From: JAPPHA01 sp963662815
Lineage (GTDB): Bacteria > Pseudomonadota > Alphaproteobacteria > Rhodobacterales > Rhodobacteraceae
Direction of reading: 5' to 3'
Length of the DNA stretch: 64,000 nt
Assembly (NCBI GenBank): GCA_963662815.2
Contig: CAXXWA010000037.1
Location: 434,001-498,000, forward strand
The notes beneath the pieces are model-generated. The model saw only the letters and a list, made by a program, of their open reading frames with translations, did not search any database and was not told the origin of the DNA. Shown here in pieces: positions 46,576 to 55,351 of this stretch (position 1 is the first letter of the stretch; every line of letters starts with the position of its first letter). A program made the translations under genes and the position numbers.

Positions 46576-47510
46576 CGGGGCTTGACGTTCTCTCCGTCGG
46601 CGCCTGGGCGCTTTTCGACTACATCCTGCGCGCCGAGCACTATCCCGAAGAAGGCGAAACGGTCGAATTGAAAATGCCGTCGAAGTTGCTGCATACACGG
46701 TTCTTCGGTGATTGCTCGGCGAATCTCGCGGCCGCGGCCGCGGCGACCGGAGTCAATGTCGGCCTGGGAATGGTGGTTGGAGATGACTTCAACCGCTTTG
46801 GCTATCGCGCGCACCTGCTGGAGCTTGGCGTTGACCTGAGCGGCGTCGACGTACGCAGTGACGCCGACAGCGGGTACAATTTCAACATCTCCGACAACCG
46901 CGGCCGCGGCATGTGCTTTTCGCATCTGGGCGTGGCCGCGGACCAGAGCGGCTGGGTGCCGCCGCTCCAGCAGATCGAAAACTCCAAGGTCGTCGCCGTC
47001 AGCGAGAAGTTCTCCTCCTACACGCTGGCGTCGATTCGCCATGCGCGGGATCAGGGGAAGACGACCGTGATCAATGGCATGGTCGGCACGGCCAATCAGG
47101 AGGCAATGAAGTTCCTGCAGGCGGCAGACTATCTGTTCATTTCGGAAAAGGAATGCGAAGCCCTGCTTCGCGTTCTGGACATGTCCTCGGCCAAGGACTT
47201 GCTGAAGACCGGTCTGTCCACGCTGGTCGTGACCCGCGGGTCCGAAGGCAGCCGCTGGATCACCGGTGAGGGAGAGTTTCACTGTGACGCCGTTCCCTGT
47301 GCACGAATCCAGGACACGACCGGCGCAGGCGATTGCTTTGCCGGAACTGCAATCGGGTTGATCGCGCAAGGGGCGTCATTGCAGGAGGCTGCCCGGATCG
47401 CCGCGGCCGCCGCCAGCTACGTCGTTGAGAAATGGGGCTGCCAGACCAACCTGGTCGGCCGCGAAAGGGCCGAACGGCGCGCAAGGATCTATTTCGAGAA
47501 AGGTGCGTGA
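46572..47510 (+). CDS. PfkB-family carbohydrate kinase
   Basis: A 312-aa ribokinase-fold kinase. It has N-terminal 'LDVLSVGAWALFDYILRAEHYPEEGETV', the substrate-side 'FFGDCSANLAAAAAATG' (family GGxxxN-like motif is altered to GDCSAN) and the ATP/anion-hole motif 'QDTTGAGDCFAGTA' with the catalytic Asp. It presumably phosphorylates the imported sugar or a breakdown product. It overlaps the permease by ATGA, so it is tightly coupled within the operon. Confidence 0.9.
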   Translation: MTGLDVLSVGAWALFDYILRAEHYPEEGETVELKMPSKLLHTRFFGDCSANLAAAAAATGVNVGLGMVVGDDFNRFGYRAHLLELGVDLSGVDVRSDADSGYNFNISDNRGRGMCFSHLGVAADQSGWVPPLQQIENSKVVAVSEKFSSYTLASIRHARDQGKTTVINGMVGTANQEAMKFLQAADYLFISEKECEALLRVLDMSSAKDLLKTGLSTLVVTRGSEGSRWITGEGEFHCDAVPCARIQDTTGAGDCFAGTAIGLIAQGASLQEAARIAAAAASYVVEKWGCQTNLVGRERAERRARIYFEKGA

Positions 47511-48321
47511 ATTGAAAGTCATCGATACCCATATCCATTATGGTACCGATCCGAACGTCGCGGCGCACACCTGTTGCCCGAACCTGATAGCAGGCAACCC
47601 CGATAGCGTGATCGACTTCCTTGACGGTCAGAATGCCAGTCATGGCGTCCTCTTCCCGCACGACAGGGTGATGAGCCCACCCTGGGACGCCGACTACGAC
47701 AAGGCGAACACACAGGTCGGCGAAGCCGCATCGAAATACCCTAGCCGGATCGCCGGCCTTGCCCGAATCAACCCCACGTTCGGCGCGGAGCATACCCGGA
47801 ACCTGATCGACAAATACGTGGCTGAATGGGGATGCCGCGGCTTGAAGCTGGTCGCGGGCTACGACTTTTACCGCCCGAACGACCTTTCGATCGTCGGGCC
47901 GATGCTGGACAAGTGCCGCGAGCATGATCTGACTGTGCTCTTTCATTCGGGTGATGCGCCGCGCGACCTTCCCTATCTCCAGGCGCAGGCGGCAAAAGCC
48001 TATCCGGATGTCCGCTTTGTTCTGGCGCATGTCGGCATGCATTCGTTCCTGTGGGAAGCCATCATCGCCTGCCAGGAATACCCGAACATAACCACAGACA
48101 TGTCCCAAGCGTTTCCCTTCGACATCAAGACCTTCGTCGCCAATGTCGGGGCCGAGCGGCTGACCTACGGGTCGGACGCGCCGTACCAGTCTACCGCGGT
48201 CGAGCAACTCAAGCTGCGCGAGATCGGTCTAACCGACAAAGAGCTTGAAATGGTCTTCAGGACCAATGCGCAGCGCATCTGGCGATTCGAGCCCAGCGAA
48301 GCAGTACGGAAGGCTGGATAG
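47503..48321 (+). CDS. Amidohydrolase-superfamily (PF04909-like) metal-dependent hydrolase
   Basis: About 272 aa, a TIM-barrel hydrolase. Metal-site motifs are 'IDTHIHYG' (HxH) at the N-terminus, 'VLFHSGDAPRD', 'FVLAHVGMHSF' and 'LTYGSDAPYQST' (catalytic Asp). Relatives hydrolyse lactones or decarboxylate acids. The start is uncertain: GTG 47503 overlaps the kinase stop, while TTG 47512 has a better-spaced AAGGTG. It is followed without a gap by the BtpA-like gene (TAG then ATG). Confidence 0.82.
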   Translation: MRELKVIDTHIHYGTDPNVAAHTCCPNLIAGNPDSVIDFLDGQNASHGVLFPHDRVMSPPWDADYDKANTQVGEAASKYPSRIAGLARINPTFGAEHTRNLIDKYVAEWGCRGLKLVAGYDFYRPNDLSIVGPMLDKCREHDLTVLFHSGDAPRDLPYLQAQAAKAYPDVRFVLAHVGMHSFLWEAIIACQEYPNITTDMSQAFPFDIKTFVANVGAERLTYGSDAPYQSTAVEQLKLREIGLTDKELEMVFRTNAQRIWRFEPSEAVRKAG

Positions 48322-49158
48322 ATGGGCAGCAAGGCCAACAAGCTCGATGCGCTGACGGGAGTGAAAAAACCCATCATCGGGATGATTCATGCCCTGCCGA
48401 CACCGGGGTCGCCGCGGGCGCGCAGTTGCAGCATCGACGCCTTGATCGAGCACGGTCTGGCCGAAGCCGGGCGGCTGAAACAGGGCGGCGTCGATGCGCT
48501 CTTGATCGAGAACGCCGGCGACGTCCCCTTCCGGCGCCCGGAGAACATCGGATTCGAAACGGTCAGTGCAATGTCGGTCCTGGGCCGTGCAGTGGTCGAT
48601 GAGTTCGACTTGCCAGTGGGTTTCAACATTGTCGCCAATGCAGCGAAGGCATCGCTGGCCTGCGCCAAGGCAGCCGGAGCCGAATTCGTCCGGGTCAACC
48701 AGTGGGCAAATGCCTATGTCGCCAACGAGGGGCTGATCGAAGGCGCCGCGGCCGAAGCACTGCGTTACCGAGCGTGGATCGACGCCGATGACATCGCGAT
48801 CCTGGCTGATGTTCATGTCAAACACGGGTCTCACGCGATCGTGGCCGACCGCAGTGTCGTCGAACAGGCCCGCGATGTGGCGTTCTTTCAGGCCGATGTC
48901 GCCGTCGCCACCGGCTTGCGCACCGGGCACGCGACGGATGTAACGGAAATTTCCCTGATCCGCGAAGGCGGGCAACTGCCTACCATCGCAGGCAGCGGAG
49001 TCACGCCGGAAAACGCTGCGGAGATTCTGGCCCACGCGGATGGGGCCATTGTCGGCGTCTCGTTCAAGGACAACGGGACCATGTGGGACAACACCAACGT
49101 GGATCGTGTTCGGCGTCTGATGGATGTCGTGCGGAAGGTGCGACAGGATAGCGCGTGA
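48322..49158 (+). CDS. BtpA/SgcQ-family protein
   Basis: A 278-aa TIM-barrel protein. Family signatures are 'KPIIGMIHALPTPGSPR', 'LIEHGLAEAGRLKQGGVDALLIENAGDVPF', 'EFVRVNQWANAYVANEGLIEG' and 'GSGVTPENAAEILAHADGAIVGVSFK' (phosphate-binding-like end). BtpA was first linked to photosystem I biogenesis, and SgcQ occurs in a sugar cluster of E. coli; their biochemical activity is unsettled. Placement between a kinase, an amidohydrolase and an ABC ATPase supports an aldolase- or isomerase-like role on a phosphorylated sugar, as inference. Confidence 0.88.
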   Translation: MGSKANKLDALTGVKKPIIGMIHALPTPGSPRARSCSIDALIEHGLAEAGRLKQGGVDALLIENAGDVPFRRPENIGFETVSAMSVLGRAVVDEFDLPVGFNIVANAAKASLACAKAAGAEFVRVNQWANAYVANEGLIEGAAAEALRYRAWIDADDIAILADVHVKHGSHAIVADRSVVEQARDVAFFQADVAVATGLRTGHATDVTEISLIREGGQLPTIAGSGVTPENAAEILAHADGAIVGVSFKDNGTMWDNTNVDRVRRLMDVVRKVRQDSA

Positions 49159-50201
49159 GTTCGATCTCGCTATCCGGCATCAGCAAGTTCTGGGGCGACA
49201 CGGTCGGCGTCAAGGACCTTTCGCTCGACATCGAAGACAAGGAATTCCTGGTTCTTCTCGGGCCATCGGGCTGCGGCAAGACCACCACGATGCGGATGGT
49301 AGCCGGGCTGGAGAAACCAAGCACGGGAATAATCCGTATCGGTGAACGGGATGTCACCGATCTCGACCCGCGCGAACGCGATGTTGCGATGGTATTCCAG
49401 AACTATTCGCTCTACCCGCAAATGACGGTTGCTCAGAATATCGGATTTCCCCTGCGTGCGCGTGGCGTGAAGCGCAACGAACAACAAAAAAGAATCCACA
49501 GTGCTGCCAAGTTGGTGGAATTGTCTGATTACCTTGGCAGGAAACCCGCGGCGCTTTCGGGCGGCCAGCGCCAGCGTGTCGCCCTGGCCCGGGCGATTGT
49601 TCGGTCGCCGACTGCATTCCTGATGGACGAACCGCTGTCGAACCTCGATGCACGTCTCAGGATTTCGATGCGCGGTTTGATCAAACGCCTGCATCGGGAA
49701 GTCGGGACTTCGACGATCTATGTAACGCACGATCAGCTGGAGGCGATGACTCTCGCCGACCGCATCGTGGTCATGCGTAACGGCGAAGTCGAGCAGGTCG
49801 GGACGCCGAAGGAGATTTACAACGAACCGCGTACGGCTTTTGTGGCAGGGTTCGTCGGTTCACCTTCCTGCAACCTTCTCGATGGCAAGATCGTAAACGG
49901 CGTGTTCAGCACTGAAGGAATCTCGTTGGCAGCTCACCTGAAACCGAACCGCGCCAAGGCAACCCTGGGGATACGGCCCGAGTCGATATCCCTGGCGGAC
50001 GAGACCGAGGCCGAGCTTCACGGGACCGTATTTGCCATCGAGGTGACCGGGGACGCGACACTTGTGACCGTTTCTGTGGGTGAGCAACAGCTCATTGCCA
50101 AGCTGGACGCGGACTGCACTCTTGAACCCGCACAGGCCGTGTCGCTGAAAACCGGACAACGAAGATTCTTTTTTGACGGAGAAACCAGCTTGGCAATTTG
50201 A
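49155..50201 (+). CDS. Sugar ABC transporter ATP-binding protein (UgpC/MalK type)
   Basis: A 348-aa ATPase for the second importer. Walker A is 'GPSGCGKTT', the Q-loop 'MVFQNYSLYPQMTV', the signature 'LSGGQRQRVALARAI', Walker B 'AFLMDEPLSNLDA' and the switch 'YVTHDQLEAMT'. The C-terminal regulatory domain starts near residue 240 ('LGIRPESISLADETEAE'). GTG start 49155 overlaps the BtpA-like stop by 4 bp. Last gene of the operon. Confidence 0.94.
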   Translation: MSSISLSGISKFWGDTVGVKDLSLDIEDKEFLVLLGPSGCGKTTTMRMVAGLEKPSTGIIRIGERDVTDLDPRERDVAMVFQNYSLYPQMTVAQNIGFPLRARGVKRNEQQKRIHSAAKLVELSDYLGRKPAALSGGQRQRVALARAIVRSPTAFLMDEPLSNLDARLRISMRGLIKRLHREVGTSTIYVTHDQLEAMTLADRIVVMRNGEVEQVGTPKEIYNEPRTAFVAGFVGSPSCNLLDGKIVNGVFSTEGISLAAHLKPNRAKATLGIRPESISLADETEAELHGTVFAIEVTGDATLVTVSVGEQQLIAKLDADCTLEPAQAVSLKTGQRRFFFDGETSLAI

Positions 50202-50204
50202 CAT

Positions 50205-50640
50205 GGTCGCCTTCTGAATCGAACCAGAGCCGGTCATGCTTCGCGTGGACCGGCAATCCGACACGCGGGCTCTTGCGCTGGCCATCGAACAGTTCATGGA
50301 AGATCGCCTCACGGTCACGGACGCACACCACCCGCGTCTTGCTGCCGACCTCCTGTACCGCGGCGGCAGTGTCGGTAAATGCGTCAAGCCATCGGATGCC
50401 TGTGAAACCCTCGCGGGTCAGATCTTCCTTGAAGAGTGCAGTGTCGGCACCAAGGATGTGGACGCACACTCGGTTCAATCAGAAACTCTCTCATGTCCAT
50501 CTCGGAGACGACACGCTTGTATAGAGGTGCGTGACGGCTGACGCCCACTGTCGTGATGTGGTTGCACTTGCCCGAACTCCCCTCCCTACCAGGAGTGAAG
50601 AGAACTGCCTGACGGCGGCGGCCACGCAGTTCCTGCACGT
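50205..50640 (-). pseudogene. IS4-family transposase relic
   Basis: On the minus strand, 'LDAFTDTAAAVQEVGSKTRVV', 'CVRDREAIFHELFDGQRKSPRVGL' and 'PVHAKHDRLW' match the second catalytic (DREgDI-like) region of IS4-family transposases. Homology stops abruptly next to the ABC ATPase 3' end, and upstream parts are in other frames. Only a fragment of the element remains. Confidence 0.6.
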
Positions 50641-50825
50641 TCCCTTCGGCTGATCACGATACGAACAGGGGTTAGCCGATGGTGGACATGCGCCGGTTCA
50701 TCCCGTGGTTTCCCCCGATTCTGTCCGGTCACCCAGTCACAGAAATTTGCGAAAGCGACAATTGTTGAGTGGGATTCGCACCAAAAAGGAAGACGCGCCT
50801 TTTCGCGGCGCACTGGAAATCGAGG
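50641..50825. other. Short spacer
   Basis: No gene or element recognised between the IS4 relic and the DarT-side reading frame. Confidence 0.3.
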
Positions 50826-51281
50826 CTAGAGTAGACCATCAAAACCATCTTTGCTCTCGAACTGTCCAAGAAAGGCCGTGTCTTCGTTCAATTGCACCTG
50901 AACCCGGTAATCCATCAGCGGCTCAACGCCGGGGACTGGAAGCTTTAGCGGTTCGGTTGAAACGGTGAAATTCCTGTCCTCATGTATGGAGGAGGCGGCG
51001 TCTCCGGAGGACGTGGTTCCACGAATTCCGTGTCCATGTGACCCGAAGATGAAATGGGCCTCTCCACTGCGGTTCGGGACATGGATGAAATCCGAATCAC
51101 GCGAGATCCTGAAGGGAGAGGCCGAAGCCGAAGCCGCAAGCTCGCCGCGGCAAGTCCCCTGCGTCCTGGGATCCGACTGGTGCTCCCGTTCCGACAGAAC
51201 GGACACCGGACCTTCAGCCGCGACCGGCTCCAAGCTCAACCTGCCGCGATGCCGGCATATTCCTTGACAAAAGTTCCCCAC
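50826..51281 (-). pseudogene. Possible out-of-frame C-terminal extension of DarT
   Basis: A minus-strand frame overlapping the end of darT and continuing with protein-like sequence ('RDSDFIHVPNRSGEAHFIFGSHG', 'LKLPVPGVEPLMDYRVQVQL', 'TAFLGQFESKDGFDGLL'). If a frameshift lies near 51240-51280, it could be the native C-terminus of a longer DarT variant; otherwise it is a separate unknown gene or chance. A 29-bp word inside it (50988-51016) is identical to part of the DruA gene at 229-257, on the opposite strand. Confidence 0.35.
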
Positions 51282-52051
51282 TTGAAAAACAACAATCCGC
51301 GCCCGTCATCCACCATGACTTTCTTCGACCATCTTGCCGCCGCGGCCGAATCCAGGAGGTTGAGCAAGGTGTCACGTTCGGATCCTGACCTGCACACGAT
51401 GCACTTCAGGCGGTCCAGGTACAACTGGTCCTTAATAAGCACCTCCGAATGCCGGGCATTCAGAATTTCGCTTCGCGTTTGAGACTCTCCCACTCGGCCA
51501 ACTGATGTATTGCGATAGATGTCCTTGAAGTTCATTCCCTTGAGGAAAGTCGCCGAGTCTCCCACCTGCGCAGTCCCCGTCAACCGCCCACGAGAGAATT
51601 CGACGCCGGTTTCTGTCAGCAAGGATGAACTGAACAACAGATGGACAGGGACCGGCATGTGCGCGTCATGCCGGATCTTGCTGGTTGGACGAATCCCTTG
51701 GACAGGGACCGGCATGTGCGCGTCATGCCGGATCTTGCTGGTTGGACGAATCCCTTCATTCGCGTGCTGCGGGGTGCGGGGACGAAATTACAGACGGACA
51801 TAACGCCGATGTTTGGCGGACAATACGCCGACATGATTCGGACTCCCGCTGTCCTTGATGATGAGGTTGCCGGTTTCAGCAGCCGCGCGCGATAGCAGTT
51901 TGCCACTGTTGAGTATCTTTGCGGCGTTCTCCACATGATCGGATCGGAACAGCCAATTTGGCCACCATCTGCGAATTCCACCAAGATTCAGACTGGATGG
52001 AAGCCCCTGCATGTAGGATTGTATGGCATCAGCATCATGCTTGAGCGGCAC
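51236..52051 (-). pseudogene. darT: DarT-type DNA ADP-ribosyltransferase toxin, disrupted
   Basis: Starts at ATG 52051 inside the 3' end of darG. The N-terminal part includes 'LFRSDHVENAAKILNSGKLLSR' and 'HRRYVRL'. An in-frame TAA (51788-51790) then replaces the Tyr of the conserved 'YFRPRTP' motif. The frame continues 'FRPRTPQHANEGIRP...PVPVHLLFSSSLL' and reaches 'ARHSEVLIKDQLYLDRL', carrying the candidate catalytic Glu, and 'LLFFKWGTFVKEY'. A 57-bp tandem duplication also repeats 'GIRPTSKIRHDAHMPVPV'. Family: modifies thymidine in single-stranded DNA. As sequenced, the toxin cannot be made full-length. Confidence 0.82.
51642..51755. repeat. Perfect 57-bp tandem duplication inside darT
   Basis: 51642-51698 and 51699-51755 are identical (unit begins TGGACAGGGACCGGCATGTG). 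Being 57 bp it keeps frame and adds 19 residues. Identity of the two units indicates a recent event. Confidence 0.95.
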
Positions 52052-52967
52052 TGGCTGTGCTCCCGAAGAGATTCCATTGTGGCGGATTGCTGTTAACGGG
52101 CGGTGGGATCACGTGAAGTGCTGCTGCCGGATTTGAAGTCAATCGCGACGCTAGTTCCGACACCGCCACCTGACGAATATATGGGAGATGTTCGAATACC
52201 GGCATGAGATAGGACAAGTGACGGTGGTTTGGGGCAATACCCCTGTGAGTGAGCCCGTGGTCCCTGAGTTGCTGCCAGAAATCGATCAGTTCCTCTTCGG
52301 TGATTCGGGCAGATTTCCTTCCTGATGAGACAACCACGAGTTCCGGCGGGTCCGTTGCCAGTTGGACGGAAAACCTCGTCTGCGTCGTTCTCGTCTGGAA
52401 TTCAGCTTCTTTGCTCAGAACGTCGACCAGATCTTGCCAGACCTCATCGAAAGGAAGCGCAGACGGCTCCGACCTGAGCCATTCCGCGATACGCTTGGGA
52501 TCGTGGTGCTCGGGTGTATCAACAAGGTTCTGGCGGACGTGGATCAGAACGGGGATAGACAGGTTGTCGAGGTATCTCTCCATCAGAGGCCTGACCTGCG
52601 AATCGAAGTCAAGCTCGCCATTCCCGCAACCCAGTTGCGGGAACGCGACCGACGCAATGCCCATCTCAGCGCAGCGTTCCCTGAATTTCTTCAATCCGGC
52701 TTCGATGTATTCGGGACGCGATGGATGCCGCCAATGTTTCTTTGTCGGAAAATTGAGGATCCATTTGTGCGGCGTCTTGTACAGAAGCAGATTCCCGATC
52801 TTGAAACGCCCGTGTTCACAGTGATCCCGATACTGCCTGAACATTTCGGGATAGACTTTCTTGAATCGGAGCGCGATTCCCTTGCCCATTACCCCGCGTG
52901 TGTTCACGGTGTTTACGAGGACTCGTGCCGGGGATTCGAGGAGATCTCCATCGATGTATTGGATCAT
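52035..52967 (-). CDS. darG: DarG-type macrodomain antitoxin
   Basis: About 310 aa. The N-terminal macrodomain (residues 1-150) shows 'MIQYIDGDLLESPARVLVNTVNTRGVMGKGIALRFKKVYP', given as motif blocks, plus 'KKHWRHPSRPEYIEAGL' and 'VAFPQLGCGNGELDF'. This domain removes ADP-ribose from DNA. The C-terminal domain ('RITEEELIDFWQQLRDHGLTHR', 'HLPYIRQVAVSELASRLTSNP') binds and neutralises DarT in the family. Start ATG 52967 was preferred over 53006 because AAAGG is 7 nt upstream and homology begins there. It overlaps darT by 17 bp, antitoxin first. Intact. Confidence 0.9.
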   Translation of the reverse strand: MIQYIDGDLLESPARVLVNTVNTRGVMGKGIALRFKKVYPEMFRQYRDHCEHGRFKIGNLLLYKTPHKWILNFPTKKHWRHPSRPEYIEAGLKKFRERCAEMGIASVAFPQLGCGNGELDFDSQVRPLMERYLDNLSIPVLIHVRQNLVDTPEHHDPKRIAEWLRSEPSALPFDEVWQDLVDVLSKEAEFQTRTTQTRFSVQLATDPPELVVVSSGRKSARITEEELIDFWQQLRDHGLTHRGIAPNHRHLSYLMPVFEHLPYIRQVAVSELASRLTSNPAAALHVIPPPVNSNPPQWNLFGSTASAAQA

Positions 52968-52978
52968 GTCAGGGGCCT

Positions 52979-53680
52979 TTAGCTGAGCCGATGACCCACT
53001 AGACATCGCAGAATCGACAAATTCAATCCGGTTTTCCTGTCGCCGCTTTGAATTTTCCGAGATTGCCAGAGAGCATTAAATTGCCTGGCAGGACCGCTTG
53101 GGTCGAGACTTGCCAGGTCAAGCATGACAAAAGAGTTGTCCGCACGCGGTCCTGCGCATTGCGAAATCGTGCGAAAGCCGAGAAACTCTTCGATTGAATC
53201 GCCGTGGAACCATAGAGACTCTCGATCCAACAACCCCACGTCCTGATACACCTCCAGCGCCGCATGGCGCGCTGTCCCGGCGGGTCCCGACATTAGCGAG
53301 AAGGACGCGCCGGTCAGCAGGTCTCGGGGAGTCAACTCGCGCGACTCGCGTCGGCGTTCATCCTGCGGATCCGTCTTGCCCTTCAGACAGAGGGACAACC
53401 GTTTTGTCTCGCGCACGGCCTCCGCTTCGCGCCAATGTCGAGTATCGGACTGCTGCCCGCCGCCGTCACCGGAGAGCCGCCATCCCGGCAGCGCCTCGCC
53501 GGCGAGCACCGCCTCGACGCCAGGCGTGGGCTCGGCGCGCATCCGCCCTTCGTCGACCACGTCCAGCACTTCCTCCGCGATCCGGTTCCCGCCCGGCCGC
53601 GCGTATTGCTTGCACCATCCCTGGTGCGCAGAGTATTGCTTGATGACAAGCGGGAGACGATGTTGCGCCGAACGAGACTG
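52979..53680 (-). pseudogene. Unrecognised 5'-truncated coding remnant upstream of darG
   Basis: A minus-strand frame with protein-like sequence ('YSAHQGWCKQYARPGGNRIAEE', 'GVEAVLAGEALPGWRL', 'RDLLTGASFSLMSGPAGTARHAALEVYQDVGLLDRES', 'NSFVMLDLASLDPSGPARQF' as short blocks) ends at a TAA 11 bp before the darG start. No convincing start codon exists; homologous-looking sequence fades near 53680, where a plus-strand lipoprotein gene begins. I do not recognise the family. It may be the tail of a larger gene cut by rearrangement. Confidence 0.35.
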
Positions 53681-53860
53681 GCTGGACTGATTGCCGTTGC
53701 GATGCTGCTGTCGTCTTGCGCCCCTCCGGAGGAAATCCCGGATCCCCGCGACTTTCCCGGCAGCCCGCCGCAACCGGCGGCCCCCCCTCCCCTGTTGCCG
53801 ACTGACCGGCTGATCGATGCCGGCAAGGAACTTGAGGACGAAATTCCTCGCAGCGGGTGA
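53660..53860 (+). CDS. Small predicted lipoprotein
   Basis: A 66-aa product with a signal peptide and lipobox: 'MLRRTRLAGLIAVAMLLSSC', Cys at residue 20, then a Pro-rich tail 'PPEEIPDPRDFPGSPPQPA'. Small Pro-rich lipoproteins are common and poorly conserved. CGGGAG lies close to ATG 53660 (short spacing). It overlaps the antisense remnant. Function unknown. Confidence 0.42.
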   Translation: MLRRTRLAGLIAVAMLLSSCAPPEEIPDPRDFPGSPPQPAAPPPLLPTDRLIDAGKELEDEIPRSG

Positions 53861-54020
53861 CCTTCCGGCGAAACGACGGCGCACAGGCAACCTTCTCCGT
53901 TTCCGCCCGGCCGAATTCGACTCCGGGCCGGCAGGACGAACCGGTTTGGCGGAATGCATTGTCCCGTCGCATGCGTTCCGATAACAGGACCGCGGATTAC
54001 GGAACTGGATTGGCTACTTC

Positions 54021-55306
54021 ATGACACACGCACTCCGAATCGGCCTCGCCGGATTGGGCACCGTTGGCGCCGGCGTCTTCAAGATCATCGCCCGCGATCC
54101 GGACCGGCTCGCGGCGCGGGCCGGCAAACCGATCGAGATCGTGGCCGTGCCGCGAGATCGAAGCACAAAGATCGCGGCATCGACCTGTCCGGGATCGACT
54201 GGGCGGACGATCCGGTCGCGCTCGCACGCCGTGACGACATTGACGTGTTCGTGGAGTTGGTCGGCGGAGAGGACGATCCGGCAAGGGCATCGATCGAAGC
54301 GGCAATGGCGCGCGGGCGGCATGTCGTCACCGCGAACAAAGCGCTACTGGCGCACCACGGGCATTCTCTAGCAAAAAACGCAGAAGCGAACGGAGTCAAT
54401 CTCCGGTTCGAGGCTGCAGTCGCCGGTGGCATCCCTGTCATCAAGGTGCTCGCCGAAGCCCTGGCCGGGAACAGGATCACCCGCATCGCCGGCGTCATGA
54501 ACGGAACCTGCAACTACATTCTGACGCGCATGGAATCGGCCGGCAAGTCCTACGAAGAGGTATTCCGCGAAGCAGACGACCTCGGTTACCTGGAAGCAGA
54601 CCCTGCTCTCGACGTTGGCGGAATCGACGCTGGTCACAAGCTGGCGATTCTTTCAGCGATCGCGTTCGGGACGCGGGTCCATTTCGGCGGCGTGAGCCTT
54701 GAAGGAATCGAGCGTGTATCGATCGCGGACATCGAGCATGCGGCGGAATTGGGTTATCGCATAAGGCTCCTTGGCCTGGCACAACTGAATCCGGACGGCC
54801 TGCGCCAGTCCATGCAGCCCTGCCTGGTCCCGGCGATGTCTCCCCTCGGCCAGCTCGACGGCGCGACCAACATGATCGTGGCCACCGCCGATCCGGTGGG
54901 ACAGATTGTACTGCAGGGCGCGGGCGCGGGCGAAGGACCGACGGCCTCCGCCGTCATGGGGGATGTCATCGACATCGCGCGCGGCGCATCCACTCCCGTG
55001 TTCGGACGCCCGGCGACGGAACTCGGAGCGGCGCGGGTATCGACGGACGCGGGAGTATCCAGATACTATCTGAGGCTCGCGCTGATCGACGAGCCGGGCG
55101 TCATGGCGAAGGTCGCATCGGCGCTTGCCGGCGCGGGCGTTTCGATTGACCGGATGCGCCAGAAGAGCCACCGCGACAGCTCGGCACCGGTGCTGATAGT
55201 GACCCACCCTACGACCCGCGATGCGCTCGACACCGCGATCCGCGCCATCGAGAACTCCGGCGGTTGCACGGAATCGCCGGTCGCATTCCGGATCGAAACG
55301 GACTGA
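54021..55306 (+). pseudogene. hom: Homoserine dehydrogenase with a single-base frame break
   Basis: Starts 'MTHALRIGLAGLGTVGAGVFKII' (NAD(P)-binding GxGxVG). The frame breaks near 54149-54151, after 'KPIEIVAV'. Homology continues in the +2 frame as 'ARSKHKDRGIDLSGIDWADDP', 'VTANKALLAHHG', 'FEAAVAGGIPVIKVL' and 'GVMNGTCNYILTRM', and ends with an ACT domain ('LIDEPGVMAKVASALAGAGVSIDRM'). Restoring one base before CCGCGAG would give a normal ~429-aa enzyme of threonine/methionine synthesis. Either a real lesion in an important gene or an assembly error. It heads the conserved hom-glpX-recJ set. Confidence 0.88.
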
Positions 55307-55351
55307 CCCCAAACAATGGCGGCAAGCGGACCCGGCTTCCGCAAGGTCCGC

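Noticed and set aside
51642..51755. CRISPR-like repeat
   Set aside because: Two adjacent identical 57-bp units without spacers, inside darT and in frame; it is a simple tandem duplication.
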